A DNA stretch of 64,000 nucleotides. It comes from Hippasteria phrygiana (lineage: Eukaryota > Echinodermata > Asteroidea > Valvatida > Goniasteridae). The stretch covers positions 1,240,001 to 1,304,000 of the forward strand of contig JAZGUH010000225.1 of assembly GCA_037893225.1 (NCBI GenBank). Reading direction: 5' to 3'. Shown piece by piece: positions 27,201 to 42,200 of the stretch. A model generated the notes under the pieces. The model worked only from the letters and a program-made list of their open reading frames with translations, ran no database searches and was not told the DNA's origin. The stretch's first letter is position 1. Every line of letters starts with the position of its first letter. The position numbers were made by a program, and so were the translations under genes.

Positions 27201-30200
27201 AGGGTTTTCTCACTCTTGGCATTTCTCCCGCAGTCCCTGAAGCTGTTCCTCCATGATGATCTTATTTCCGGGGTCCAGCTCCGGTAGGATATCCATCGCT
27301 TGAGTGCACAGGGAATCAACTAGATTCTTATAGGTGTCAGAATCATCACAGATGTCCTGAAAACAAGCAGAATGAAATGGTAAAACTATTACCCAGGCAT
27401 GGTGCTACAGGGAAATATAAATCAAAGTGTACCAATTAAAACACTCAACACTAGGAGTCATCAATACTACTTTACCCGAAGCTGCTCCCTCTGTTCTTTC
27501 ATGTTATCAAGCGGACACTGCAAGGCGACATCGGCAAAAGCTATGGGTTGACTCTCGCTCAGCCAGCTGTCAATCTTGGCAACGTCTGTCTCGTAGCGTT
27601 TCATCCTGGCCAGATGTCTACCGAGTGCGTCAAGACGGCCGGAGGCGGTGTCCTGCAGGTTGCTGTAACGCTGCTGCAAATCTGTTCGAGACAAACAAAA
27701 AAACCAAATACGATTTGAAGCTTTGCATGGTGGGGTACGATACAAGAAAGACTGAGATTGTGGGCAACACCATGTGAAATAAATTTCTTCTAAGAAGATG
27801 TGTGGGTTCTGAAAAGATACCGGGATGAGTGTGTAACTCGACGTTTCGGACAGTGTGCTCTGTCCTTCCTGCTTGTTTGGTTCTAGCTGATCCTTGCGCA
27901 GCGGGAACATTTGCAAAGCACTAGTTCTCACTGAACATCTCCAGTGTGCTCTCGCCGACTTTCAGGGAAATTGTTTTATTAACTGCCTCTTGGTGTTGAG
28001 TTTTCGTTGGGGGGTGGGGGACTTTTATACGTACAGGGTGAGGATGGACAGAGCACACTGTCCGAAACGTTGAGTTACACACTCATCCCGGTTCTTCTTA
28101 GAACCACACATCTTCCTAGAAGAGATGTATTTCACATGGTGTTACCTGCAATCTCAGTCTTTCTTGTAAAAATAACATCGGTTGAAAAGAAACCGCTCTT
28201 AATTTACATGTATGGTTTCCTTTGTTTCCTTTATCTCTATTCCCTAGGTATTGTTTGAAACCTTATCTCACCATCAGCTCTTTTCAGAGCCGACATTTCC
28301 TCACAAAAGATATATCTTTCCATGGTGTACCCACGACCTACTTTCCAGGCATCTCCATTCCCCTCACCTTCTACGTATAAAAGTAAAAAAAACAAAAAAC
28401 TCAACACTGAGAGGCAGTCAATCGAACAATTTTCCCGAAAGTCAGCGAGAGCACACTTTAGGTGCTCTGTGATAGCTCGTGCTTAGCAAATTTTCCTGCT
28501 AAACAATAATCAGCTAGAACCTCACAAGCAGAAACATCACATGTTGGTATTTCTTGGCAATCCTGCTAACTTTTAGAATGAGGAGGTGAGTTGGTCTCCC
28601 CAACGGTGGAATCAAGTCACCCCGCCGGGGTCTATATAGGTCTGAAAAATTGAGATCATTTCTCTGGTATCTATTCAAGATTTATCCTCTATTTAGATCT
28701 GGACCCAGGAAAACTAAGGGTGGTGGCCACTATTTCTAACTTGCAAAATAACGTCGCATCAGAATGTCACATATATATATTAAATATATGGGTTTGCCGC
28801 TGGCAAGCTAAAATGTGGCCAACCCCACCACCTCTGTTGTAGCCCTTTACCCAGAGAGGCTTTTATCCTTGTATTGGGTGACTGCCATTGCTAAGCACAA
28901 ATTGTCTGTGCAGAGCAAATCTGTGTGCTTATCAGTTCCATCAAGTTTTAAACCCTTTTTCTTCAATCAGTAAGTTTATGTGCCATACACAGCTCTGCCA
29001 AGTTGATCTGAGCATTAAAAGCGGTTGACTGAGTTCTGACAAACCTTTTATTTGTGAATGCAAGTGACTGCGATGTTCTTCACTGCAGCGAGGGAACAGC
29101 AGTTTTCCCTTGGCCGTCATCTGCTGTACATGGGGATGTTGTGCCTTCAGCTGTTCTTGTTCGGACTACAAAAAGAGAGGACACAATTTCCTTGAATTTT
29201 TTAGAAAAGAGAGTATCTGAGAATACCTGGAAGCACACATCACTTTAATGTGATCTATTTAAATGAATTTGACAGTTTTCACAAAAGTGCGCACAGAAAA
29301 TAAAATGAAACTTTTTACACAAAAAACCTAGCAAATACAAACAAGATACTGGGTTTGATATATATTTAATATATCTGGGGTTCAATTTCGGTTAACCCAC
29401 AATGCATAAATCGTACAGTAATTAAAAAGTTTCTAAACTCAACACCATCATCCTAATCACCTACCTTTGCCTCAAAGACCTGCTGGACCACAGCCGACAC
29501 CTGCAGTCCCAGACATTCCTTGCCTGTGATCAACGGCTCTTTCTCCAGGAGCCATTCCTCACATGACTTGAACTGCTGCCAGAATTCCTACCAGGTAAAA
29601 AATATTCATGAAAAAAAAAATAGAATGAATGCATTGAATGAGTTCTACAAACTGTCACCTGCAAAGTGACACTGAGGTCCTACAGTGAAGAATTTGCATT
29701 AGGAGGAGCTGTTTAAATTAGCTGATTTCCACTGAACATTTTCATTTTCTTTTTTTGAACAATTAAGCTAATTAACTGTACTAGTGCTGTTTTAAGTCTA
29801 CCAGGTATATTAACTAGGGAGAAATTAAGTTCAAAGTCACAGTCACATGTACTTATGTAATTGTAAGTGGAAAATATTTTGGTTAATGGTTTTATTTTCA
29901 GTTTCACAAAAAACTTGTGCATGCCAACACAGGTACACTATTGCAGCAATACGCAGTTTCACAAAGTAACCCTCAATTAGAGTGTAATACTGTGTACTGT
30001 TTTTCACTCAATACCGTTTCAAATGGAAACTTGTGGTTTTTGTTTTTCGTTTTTTTTAAACTAACAAATTTATCTTTTGTAGTAGAATCACACAAACACA
30101 GCTTTCCCCAAATCACATATGTTGTCATTTGATGTGGAACGCTCAAAATCTGAGAATAAAATTGACTGCACAAAGTTCCATAGGGTGTGTCAGGGGCGTG

Positions 30201-33200
30201 TCGGGTTGTCTCAGGGGTGTGGCTTTGTGCCAACTAGCCCAGTAAGGCACGTCAAGCCTTTTAACTTGTTTAATACATAGATATACTAGAAACGACCAAA
30301 TTAATAGAGGGAAAACAAACATATACAGATCTGATATACGCAGTGTTACTACATTGTGTGGGCGACAAAGCTTAAAGGTAGTATACACCATTTGCAAGCA
30401 TAAAAAAAAAACTACTGAATTATTACGAAATACCGTACTAGACTAAGTAAATAGCAGTCTCAAGCATCCTGTGAAATCATGGCACCTGGTGTGCCACCGT
30501 TTTCAATAAAAGTGGAAATTTATATTGTTTTCCAAAGATTGTCAGCCGACAATCGGTGGAAATAGTCCAGTTCCCCAACCTGATTATTCCCCGACGTCTA
30601 TAAATTGCTCACTTTTTCTAAAGTATGGTCAGGGAACCAGACTACTGGAACAGATTTTTTCACTCTACGCAGACTACAGTTTCCCAGCATCTATGTACAC
30701 GAAACTTTAAACAAGTCAATGTTATAGTATTTGCTAGCTCCTTATAAAATACTAACCCCCAAATCCATCTATTTCTGAAAATTACAGCAAAAGCAAATGA
30801 TGTATACTACATTTAAGCAACTCTGAAGCAGACACCATTTTATCTTCCAAGGCATGTTTGTAATTTAAGTATTAAAAACAAACAGTATAGTAAGCATACC
30901 CTTCTCTCTACTATGCACGTCTGCATGATCTTTTGTCTGTCCAAGGCTCTCTGTTCCAATGATTCTAACTGTGATCCAATCTGCTGTATATGATGATGTA
31001 CGGTCTCTCGTTCTCGGTGACTCAGCCCATTGCAAACTTTGTCAGCCTGGTCGCTGATGATGAGAAACACTGCCTTTTTGCTGGCAACGTCTGAACATAT
31101 GGCCTGCGATAGAGAGGTATATGTAAGTCAGTTAATTACATTATTACAACATGCAAACAGCGCGCCATTCAACCAGTGACTACATTGACCTTTGCTATTT
31201 AAAAAAAAGGAATTTCCGCATTTTTTTATTTTTTTATTATGAATTATGTCTGTATGAATTTGGCTGCATCACTCCGACAAACAAATGTTCAAATTCAACA
31301 GCTAATAAATTACGAGCATATAATACCACCAACATTTTTTGATGTATTAGAAATTAGAAATGTGTACACCCCAAATTGCTATTTGTAGTTATTTTGACCA
31401 CTATTAAAAGGAATACTTTTTTACTTTCGAACAATAAATACAACCAAACTCAAGAAATCATATTAAAACCCATTAAAAAAATGATCTTGTGGGAATATCA
31501 TGTTACAACAGAACAAATTAATACTGACACAGGTACAGTGGATTGACTTAATATGAAAACTCAGATTTGTTATGTATAGTTGCAGTTGAAAGTTCACAAC
31601 TTCACATACACATACAAAGTGTTCCTTTGGTTGTTCTGTTTCCTGCAATAAGGCAGTTCGGTATCTCAAAGGTCAAAGGTTATTCGGGATAACATTTCTG
31701 ATGTAAAGTCACGCCGTGTTACGCGAGCGCCCATTCTGATTGAATTTAACACATGGGTGTTGTGCGACCACCTTTTACGTTCACACGTGCGCGTTAGGTC
31801 ACGCGGGTCATTCGGGATAAAATGTCATTGTGCACATGCGCAGTTGAAATACCGAACTGGCTTATTTTCTATTGTAAATTCCGAGTATATCCATAAAATC
31901 ATGCTTCAAAGTCCTTCTCGTGCATGTATAATCATTTGGATTTGGTTCCCAGCTTTCAGATGAATCGTTGATTTGTTTGCAGGACTGTTTTGTGTGAACT
32001 TTGGACAGCAACTAGACAACGTAATAATTCCACACGCACATGTGTGGGGGCGTTCAAACCGTGGATGAAAAATGTTGGAGAACAAAAGAGAACAATATCG
32101 TCCGTGATTCCCAGCATACGTCTGCGATTGGGATTGTGTACAAAACATATGGAGGTCTTCCGAAAAAGTACAAACAAAAGAGGGACAATAGGATGTCCAC
32201 ATTTGGAGGTCGATACACGTTTGCGTGTTTGTGTGAGTGTTAAGCTTGGGCTTTTTTTATGGAATGGACACGACACGTTTTATTCACAATGGATATAAAC
32301 AATTGGGAACTTAAATTGCACAATACACAAGGCATGCTGAGAAATTAAATGGCGCAGCAAGATCATACTTATGGGGAATGAGGTTGAAGCCTTACCCGAT
32401 TGGCATCCATTAGTTCCTGGGCTGTCTCCTCCCCAGGCCCTACCATCTCACCCACAGCAATTAGTTCCTCGGTAGCTTTCAACCACTCCCTGGACTCCTT
32501 GGCTTTGTCCAGGAAGGCATTGTAGTCGGTCAGGGACTGCTGGAGGGAGTGGACACTGGTCCGAGCTCGCTCCCCTAGACTGACCCATCTCTCCGTGCTC
32601 TCGCTTTAATAAGAGAAATTTTGTAAGGAGCTGCTTCAGCTTTTTAGTTTTTAAATGCTACTAAAATATCTGAATGTCTGACATATAGAGCACTGATTTG
32701 TCGTATTGAGTCAAGCCGGCTGGGCGTATATTCATTTTGGGGGGGGGGGGGGGGGACTTTTTTTGTGCTGATCATATGTCTACCTGTAGTCAAGGTTTAA
32801 AAAGTAGTATTTAGAGCATTTATGGGTTTTTAAATTAATTTTATACTTTTATCCCGAAATATTTTTAGGGTTGGGGCCATTAAAATAGGGTAGGTAACCG
32901 GAAGCAGAACAATTTTTTTGTTGGCCTAAGTATGCAAATAAACTAAGTCTCTTTTGGGAGAGCTCTGGATAATTACAGATGCATATGGAACGGCCATACA
33001 ATGACATTTTCAGATAATTTAAACTGTTCGTCACTGGTGCATACAACACATATGACCTTCCAATTACGACCATACCTAGGACAGTTTCAATGTAGGCGAC
33101 GTTAGGTAATTAGGAATTTGTGCTCTTGTAATTGAATATACATGTAGCTCTATGGCAACAACCTACATGTACATGAAATGAAGAAGACAACACTTAAACA

Positions 33201-36200
33201 CGTTACAGTGACATGATGTCATCTCTCACTGAACCTAATACTTCTACAAGGAACGGCGACACAAATGTTTGTCTAGTTTCGTAAAAATTCATCCAACCCA
33301 CTCCGCTTTTTTCCCAGCTATATGAACAATTGTCCCACAGACAATTAGAAAAAATATAATAATAATTTTAAAAAAAATTAAAATGAGGGTATTGAACTGA
33401 ACCTGAAATGAGGCATCAGTTACGACCCCGACATCAAAATAAACCAACACATTTCAAAGCTTTGCAACAGGACAGGTGTTGGTGGGACTTGGTAAAGAAT
33501 TGTTTCTTGTACTTTTGAGGCCAACACGTTTCCGCCATTGCAACACGCACTGGGAGTGGTGTTCATTAACTTTGGCTACCATTGTGACTTGACAGTTAGA
33601 AGATTCTTTGCCAAATCTCATCACAAATTTTGTAACGGTGATACCTACCTCAAGAATTCCTGCACCACATTCCTTTCTCTGGGGCTGGTGGATCCCGAGA
33701 CTCGCCGGGTGGATTCCCTCAAAGAGTCTAATTCAGTCCTCTTGCCCAACAGTGAGGCAGATTTCTGTATGAATCAACAACAGGGAAGGACAATGTTTAT
33801 AAACCAACACCACTACATTAGGTGACTTACCGCTCACTGGCATGTGACCACGCCCCTCAGACAACTCTATGGAATTTTGTGCAGAATTTTTGTTTGTCGA
33901 TGTGATTGGACATTGTCCGACAGGCTGATTCCACAAAGGTAGGAGAATTTCAATATCAAAATATAATCCGAGTTATCCAAGTTATCCAAGTTGAAGCTGA
34001 TTATGATTAACCCCTTGTGTCTGGCTGTTATTGATGGGATGCTGGTATGCCAAGGGGGGGGGGGGGGGGGCTGTGCAGCCAAGCGTAAATGCAAACAATA
34101 GGTACCACACTGAATAGCGTGTTCCTATTCATTGCACTTTGAGCCCCCCCCCCCCCCCCCCCCCCGCCCCCCCTTGTGAATATTTTAAGCTTTGTTTGAA
34201 AAAGTTCCATCTATTCATTACACTCCCATTCAAGAACAATATACTTGAAACATGAATTGATTGAATACACACAGGAATGCACGAATAGACGACAACAGGC
34301 TAAGTGGTCTTTTTTAAACCGCAGCTATGGCCGTCGTCCATATTCAAGAGGTTAACAAAAACAATTAAGTTAGTACCACTGATTTCCCTTTGTGAAGTTT
34401 AATGTCAAAATGAATTTTGAGGAAAACCAAGGTATTACCTTCCAAGCAACCAAAATATATCATAAACCAACTGCAGTATGTAACTGACTTGGACCTTCAT
34501 ACAGCAACTTAAATTGTGCCATTCTTACAAGGGACCAGTCGGAAGTCGCATTCCTATATTTTGAGCTTCAGGTAAAAATCCATTGAGGGTCGAAATTTTC
34601 AATTTTCGTTTTATTGCTTAAATGCTAGTTTATGTAAAATAAAATCAAACGGTTTTCGTTTTTTTTTTAGTACAATAAAATGTTTTAAAAAAGATTTTAG
34701 TATTAAAGGTAACTCACTGATAATCACCAGATTTTGTGTTTCGTTTTTTTCATAAGTTTTGTTATTTTTCGATTCGTGTACATCACCATTTTGAATGCAA
34801 TCATAACAAACTTGGTATCAATTTAAAGCTTGTGATCTAAACTCTTCATTGATTGGCAGATCTGACAAATATATCCACAAATAAACCAACGAGAGACACT
34901 TTTAGGAGACCTACCAAGGCTACCCCCTAATTGTGAGCCGTTCAGCGATGCGGAAATGAAGGACAAACTTTATCGCTTGATTTCTACAATAGTGCTGGAT
35001 CCGCTAAAATTATCTTAACTTTTTTAATACTGCTCCAATATTAATAATTCTTTCATCATTTTAAAGCTTTTAAATGTGTTCTTTCCAATGGTATATATAT
35101 ATCTAGAAATTAATGTTTGCGATAAGAGACTGTTCTCTATTGAGAGAACCACAATTGTACATTACCTTGGTAAAAATCCTAGAGTACAAGAACAAAATCT
35201 CTTTTTTGCTTTTTTGGGTGATTTAAATATGTCATCTCTTTTCAAATAAAACATTCCTAAAACACGTCATAAAAGTATGCAATCAAAAAGTATAATCTGA
35301 CTCTTCTCTTGAGTTTGGTGTCCAGTTTGGAGAAGCAAAGATGTGGGATAGTCCCTGTTGGGGACATTGGAGAGCTGTCTGCTAAACCCATGATGATCTT
35401 AGAACTTGATCAAACGGTGTTCAGAAATGTGTTACTTTCGAGTTCCTTCACTGGAAGACGATACTGTTAGGCGTCCAGACAATGCACTGAAAACCTCATC
35501 CTTCACAGCACATCTTATCACATTTGTGGCTCCTTCAAGCAAATTACTTTATGGTCAACTGAAGATCACTTGTCTACCAGTCAAGGATGCACTGTTGACT
35601 CCAACATGACTCCAGCAATTAAAACATGCGAGGCTGTCAGTTATGTGTTCCTTCTTTACTAGTGGTTAACTTTACATCTCGATAACCTTCTTGCCCTCCT
35701 GACGTAGTTCTGACATACACTCCGACATACACTCCATTCAACTGTGCATAATCCCAAAATCAACTTCCACTTTCTGATGTTTCTTCTCTTAAAATATGTC
35801 TGTTAAGAGGGATTTCACTATCACCACACAACTTCCTCCTACTTGTTGAGGTTGTTTAATTTCAGCAGCAAGATCTGTGTGACCACATTGACTGCATGAG
35901 GTTCAATCTGCAGTATCGCTTTGCCAAGTTTACTGAGCTAAACCTTCTCCAACCAACTTTTCCTCCCAGACACGATAATGTCTCTCCACTTAACCTGTCG
36001 AAATCAAACCAGCATGACATGTTGTACTGCCAGAATATCTCCTTACTGACGGCCTGAACTGACTGTAAACATTTCCCTCCAGGCCTAGGCCTCCACCACC
36101 ACCAACTACAAGATCAAAGGCACCCCATCAGCTACATGCAAATAAGTAACTTTTACAGGCCTGCCTCTCAACCCATAAAGCCAATAAGAGAGGTTTGTTT

Positions 36201-39200
36201 GACAAGTAGGGCACACAGTAGCCACTCAACAATGTCACAGCTTTATAGTCACACATTGTGTCACCGATACCAATCTAAATATTGATTCTTTGCAAGTGTA
36301 GAATAGGATCATGGAATTGCAGGAGGCATGCAATCCAAGCATTAGGATCAAATGATATTGATAAACTTGCCACAGTTCTACACCAGAGGCTTTTATAAAA
36401 AAAAAAAAGCTTCACGAATGACATTGATTTCTCCTTTTGTTTACAAATTCATGTGCTGGCTTTGAGCAGGGCTTAAAAGATGCCCTCTCTTTAGTTTCTA
36501 AATTATTCCAACAGACAGCCTCATGACTGTAGTGGCTCTTATAAACACACACAAGACCCCCATTCAATTTCCATGGATAGTTTCAATTCATTCAAACATT
36601 AACAGCAGACAACGTATACAGAAATACAAGATGAAACCTTAAGAAGCCATTGGTAAGTGTAGGTCCATGGTGTATGCATAGTAGCAATCCAAAATGTGGT
36701 ATGCAGTGTCTTTAACCCAAACCCTGCATCGAGGGAGGAGGTGGCATCTGGGGGGGGGGGGGGGGGGGGGGGGTATGGGTGGGGGAAGGAAGACATCAGG
36801 AGGGGGAAGGCATGTTGCCTATTCAGTTTTTTTTACACATGAAAGTTCCACCACATCCAGTACAAGCCCCCTCCTGCTTTTTAAAATATTTTTCTACGCA
36901 AACAAAAAGAAGTGGGGGTCACCTTTTCCTAATATTTTTAGCAATTTGCCCCACCCCACCCCAAAACTAGATACGCCACTGCCTGGAGGATTTTTTGTGA
37001 TGATAGCTGTCAGCAGCCTAATGGAATTTTGTTTTGCAGTGTTAAAATAAGGGTCCAATTTTATAGCGCTGCTTAACATGATTTTTCTGCTAACAGAACC
37101 CTCGCCCATTTCATAGAGACTGTAAGCAGTAAGCACAGCGAAGAGCCCGCTAACTTCGGAAGCAGGATTTGCTTAAATTAGTGACGCAACAATATAAATC
37201 TCCATGCACGCGCAAGCGTTAGCACCACATGGAGTGTTGACTGGTAACCTAATTTTACTGCAAAGTTTTCTTGTGCTTAACCCCTTGAAGTCGGTTATTT
37301 ATAGTGAGGTGCCGGGGCGGCCTGTGCAGCAAAGCGAAACGGACACAAGAGGTTTGTGCAGCCAAGCGTAACACACAATAATCCAACAATAGATTGAAAA
37401 TGCAGAAAATTTCATGTATTGCCTGGTGGAAACATTTTTTTTGCAGCATTTGGTGTCATCCGGCTTTAAGGGTTAAGCAAAGTTTTGTTCCTCTGCGGCT
37501 CTATGAAATTGGTCCCAGGTCACTTATCACAAACAGGATCGATAATAGACTACTTCCGTGTATTTTACTAGTACTACCTGAGCTACTTAGGATCTTTCAG
37601 CTACTATATATGTAAAATCAACACATATTACTTTGGAAAATTAGACTTATGTACCAGCGCTCAAAATTATTAAAAGAAATTACAATTTTGTAAGCAAAAA
37701 CTCTGACTATTCCTAAAATAACCCTGATATCAAACGTTACATGGCTAAAGTTCTCTGAATCTGTAAACCAATATGAAGTAGTTGCAAACAAACAATAATA
37801 CTTTAAATTAGTTGGCAATGTCATTCTGAATTATTAAAAAATACCCACCCCCCCCCCCCCCCCAATTTTCTTTTAAAAATACCCCCCCAAAAAACCAACT
37901 ATTGACCTATCGTGGTAAAATCACATGAACACAGCTGATTTCATTGTGGAACATGCAAAAACAAATTATTGCACAAAATTCCATATGGTCAACTGAGGGG
38001 CAAACTGTGAAACATCAATTTCCAAACTGACCTGATATTTGTCCAGCTTCTCTGGGGTGGACATGAAGTCATCTTCCTGCATCTCCTTCATCTGTCTGTC
38101 GGCCTCATTCAGGACTTCTTCCACAGCCACCCTCGCCTCAAGGTAGCTCTCAGCATCCTCTAGCTCCTCCCGGCGGCCATCCGTCAGCTGCTCTACCAAT
38201 TTGGACAGGTCCTTGATGTCCTGATCTAGGGAATCCAGGTCGGGATCGGGTCGGTGGCAGAGGTGGGATTGTTCTGCTTGGATCTGGGACAGCTTTGCCT
38301 GTTTGGACCTGACCTCTTCAAGAAGATCCTGTGAGGATTAAATGATGTAGACAGTCTGTTTAGTCAAAGGTACTGCAGCTTTAACAGAGGGACATTTCTG
38401 TTCAATCCAATACTGTCGACAACTGTCATTTCATGCAATCAAATACATGAAACTCTGCTTTCCACCTGTTCCCACCAAAATAATCTACTGTACCTAGATG
38501 TAGAACGAAAAGCTATGCCAATAGCTTTTCCCCTCATTCTGTATCTCTATGGAATTCTTTGCCTAGTACATGTTTCCTTTCTTTTTACTAACTTTCCTGC
38601 TTCAAGAAGAAATTTTCATTCCTACCTCTTGTATCTTTGATTCCTTACTTTTACCTCAAGTGGATTTTAGCCTTGTTCAGGGAACTTCCATTTTTTTTTA
38701 AATGGTAGCATTTTCCCATTTTGAGTTTTGTGAACCTTTAAAGTATCTCTTGGTGCCATGGCCTGAAAGCCATTCTCACCTTGACATGTTCCAGATGCCG
38801 TCGTGCCTTGGCAACATCCACATCGGCAGGCCTGAGCCTCTCCTCTTCCTCCCTGCTTCTGGCCTGCTCCAGCCACTCTCTCAACCTGGCCTTCCGTTCC
38901 TCCAACTCCTTCCACTGGATGCTCAGCTTCTGCAGGACAACGATGCGGGTCTCAATGGTTTCTATGACAACAGTCAGCTCCTGATGCACATCAGCAGAGA
39001 GCCGGGATGTGGAGAGGTCGGTACTAGAGTCTTCCAGATTCTCCTCGGCAGCCTGTACCAGTTGGCTGTGCATCACTGCTGTGTCAAGCATGGCCTGAAT
39101 TAGACAAATTCCATCTTGCAGTTATCCACACGAAGATATGCTTACCTAAGTAACTTATCAATCGATTGACATATCGCAGCAGAACCACATTAGTTATAAT

Positions 39201-42200
39201 TTGACTCAGAATGCATAAAATCTGGGACCAACAAAAAGTAATGCACAGAATTCCATAGGGTTGTCTAAGGGTCGTGGTTTACTCACAAATGGCAATGAGT
39301 CAACTGGAATTGGACTTAATTTAGCTTTTCTTAGAATTTACCATGCAACCAATTATCATGCTGCTCCCAGAAGCTAAGCAAAGACTGCTTGATTCATGGA
39401 TTTTAATTTCTAATTTATTTCAAATGAATTTGTTGTAGAACAAGTATTGAAGCAGGGTTGAAATTTCACAAAAATCTACAGCTGTTAAATCCACAGCTAC
39501 TTGTCCAAAATAGGGCAAAACGGCTCAGTTTGTAGAGCATTAGCACGGTGTTTCAGATGTCACAGGTTCAAATCTAGTTCGTCATATTTTCTCTAAAAGC
39601 AAAAAAACCTCCATCATACCTGCAGTTCTTTCAGCTGATTCTGTGCATCTTCCAGACCTTGTGTTTGCACTGCATCCGCCGCCTTCCCATCAGCCTCATC
39701 CTGACTCCGCCCCTCCTGCGCAACCTGTAACCAGTCAGCACATGTCTGCAATGTCTCTTTATAAACCTGCTGCTGATTAATCATCTCCTGGAGGCGTGTC
39801 TGTATGCTACTGGCAATTTGATTGACAGCCTCCAGCCCCTCCTCTACAGCGTGGAGCTCTGCCCCTACATGCTGGGTTAGTACGGGCGTGGCTTGGGCGG
39901 AGCTCGTGAGTGTGTTACCGGCTACCGATGCCTGGTCTAGTTTGGCAGTGCATGCAGTGATTTGTCTCATGATTCCCTGTGGGGTGAATATTATATGGGG
40001 GGGGGGGGATGGAAAGAGGTTAGGGGGTGTTAGTTGTGCATGCCCCATGTTAAAGTAGAAGTATACCACACACCAAGAGATGCAGAAAAGAGAGGTATGA
40101 ATGGTTAGTTGTGCCAACTTTGTGTTGTCATCATAGTAATAAGCCAGTTTAGTATCTCAAAGGTCAAAGGTTATTCGGGATAAAATTGCTGACGTAATGT
40201 CACACCATGCACACATTTTTTGTTGGTTCCTAGGGGTTTCCGTGCATGTAGTAATCATACAGTTATATTGTAATCGTTATGTACACGTATACGCGTTTAG
40301 CCTACTTTATTGAAACGGAAAATACAACGATGTCTCAACTCAGAAATTTCACTCGGAATAAAGGGGGATTTTCAGCTCCAGAGTGGTAATCCAACATTAC
40401 CCCTTTACAACTCACACCCCCCCCCCCCCCCAAATTTTATTTCAAATTTACATTGAACTCGAAGACCACAAATTTGGAGAAAAACAAAAAAGCAAATTCC
40501 ATTTAAAACCGGAAGATTCTCATGCCTGCATGAAGAAAGAAACAGCCAATGGTAACTCTTTTTTGGCATGCAGTTAACGCAAATGCTTCTGAAAAACTTC
40601 AATCACGACTGTTCTTGGGGGCGGTAACAATATGTTCTACAGCATGGAAGTGCTTATTAAACATGTTAAAAGTAAATACCTTTTATTATTAACCATAAAC
40701 AGAATTGTTAGCTACATAAAGACAATATCATATGGTGTGCCAATTAACCCCTTGCGTACGGATGACGCCAAATGGTGCAAAAAAAAAATTGCCACCAGGC
40801 CGGATGATGTCCATACACGCCATTTTCTGCATTTTCAATCCATTGTTGGATTATTGTGTATGTTACTCTTGGCTGCACAAACCTCTTATGTCCGTTTCGC
40901 TTGGCTGCATAGGCTGCTCCGGCACCCCGGCGCCTCACTATCAATAACCGTACTCAAGGGGTTAACAGTGGACAGGTTTGTGGTAACACTGTACATTCAG
41001 CATCACTAGGGTCTCTTTCTTTATACCAGGACTATTTCCATGGCGTAACCACAAACCTATCCACATTTTGTTAGAAATATCTTGTCAATTAGTTGTAGGT
41101 GCATTTTGTAAGCCAGTGTTTAAGCAATGTTTGGAAATCGAAACTAATTTGCATATTTGTAAATTGACGCTGCTTTCATCCATCAAGCTGTGAGATTTAT
41201 TTATTTAAAGCAGAAGCAAATCAATTACATGAGAATTATAATTTTTCTAACAGGCATGCAACTTGGAATAAAAAAAACCGAGGAAATTCCAATCTTTACA
41301 AGACTTTGTACAGTGTTTTTCAATTTTCAATGGCATAAGTATGAAGTGAAAAACGAGGAAATCAGATGATCCGAGAATAAGGTGCATGCCTGTTCTAAAA
41401 TGTTTTTCCTGTTGAAATGGGGGTGGGAGGGGAAGACTGATGAAAGGAAAAATTCCTCAAAACTCACTTGTGCTGAACTTCTGAACCTTGGCATATAAAT
41501 CCCATGGCAATCCTTCCCATAAGGATTTAATTCCACAACAGCACTGTTCGTTATGAGTCAAACGACCTAGACATAGATGCCTATAAATTTAATGAGGGCG
41601 TGCACGGACCCAACGCTGAGCGTAAACGCGCGCTGTATGTATGTGACACGACCTGACTTGACCTAAACATGCATCGCACGTACATCTATGCAGCATGTAT
41701 TTATAGTATCGTAGGTCACATCATCATTTGATACTTTCAGGCACACAGGTTATGCACTAACGCCACTTCCATAAAAAATGAGAACGATATCAAGTGAAAG
41801 CTCTCAGTGCTTAGTATACGATAATCAAATATGTTTTTGTTGGCGTTTAGCGGCTTTTGCGCCCGAAGTCTTCATATATAATATTTCAAACAACACTATG
41901 ACATTTGGCAGCATTAAACTGAGGACACAAGTGGGCCGGGCACCGAGCGTTTACCGTTCCATCTAACGTGCCAACGTATGATTCACAGGTCAGGTCATGT
42001 CATGTCATGTCATGTCATCGTAGGCCCGCAGAAGGCAAGTTCCATGCATGCACGCTATACACACGAATATTCATACGAACATTTTGACGTCATTAGCAAA
42101 CAGTGCTATTTAGTTTCTTCACAATTCAAAACCAAGTTGAATATAATAGAACCTATATGCCACATTTCAGCAAGTTCACACAGGTTTTGAAAATCACTTC

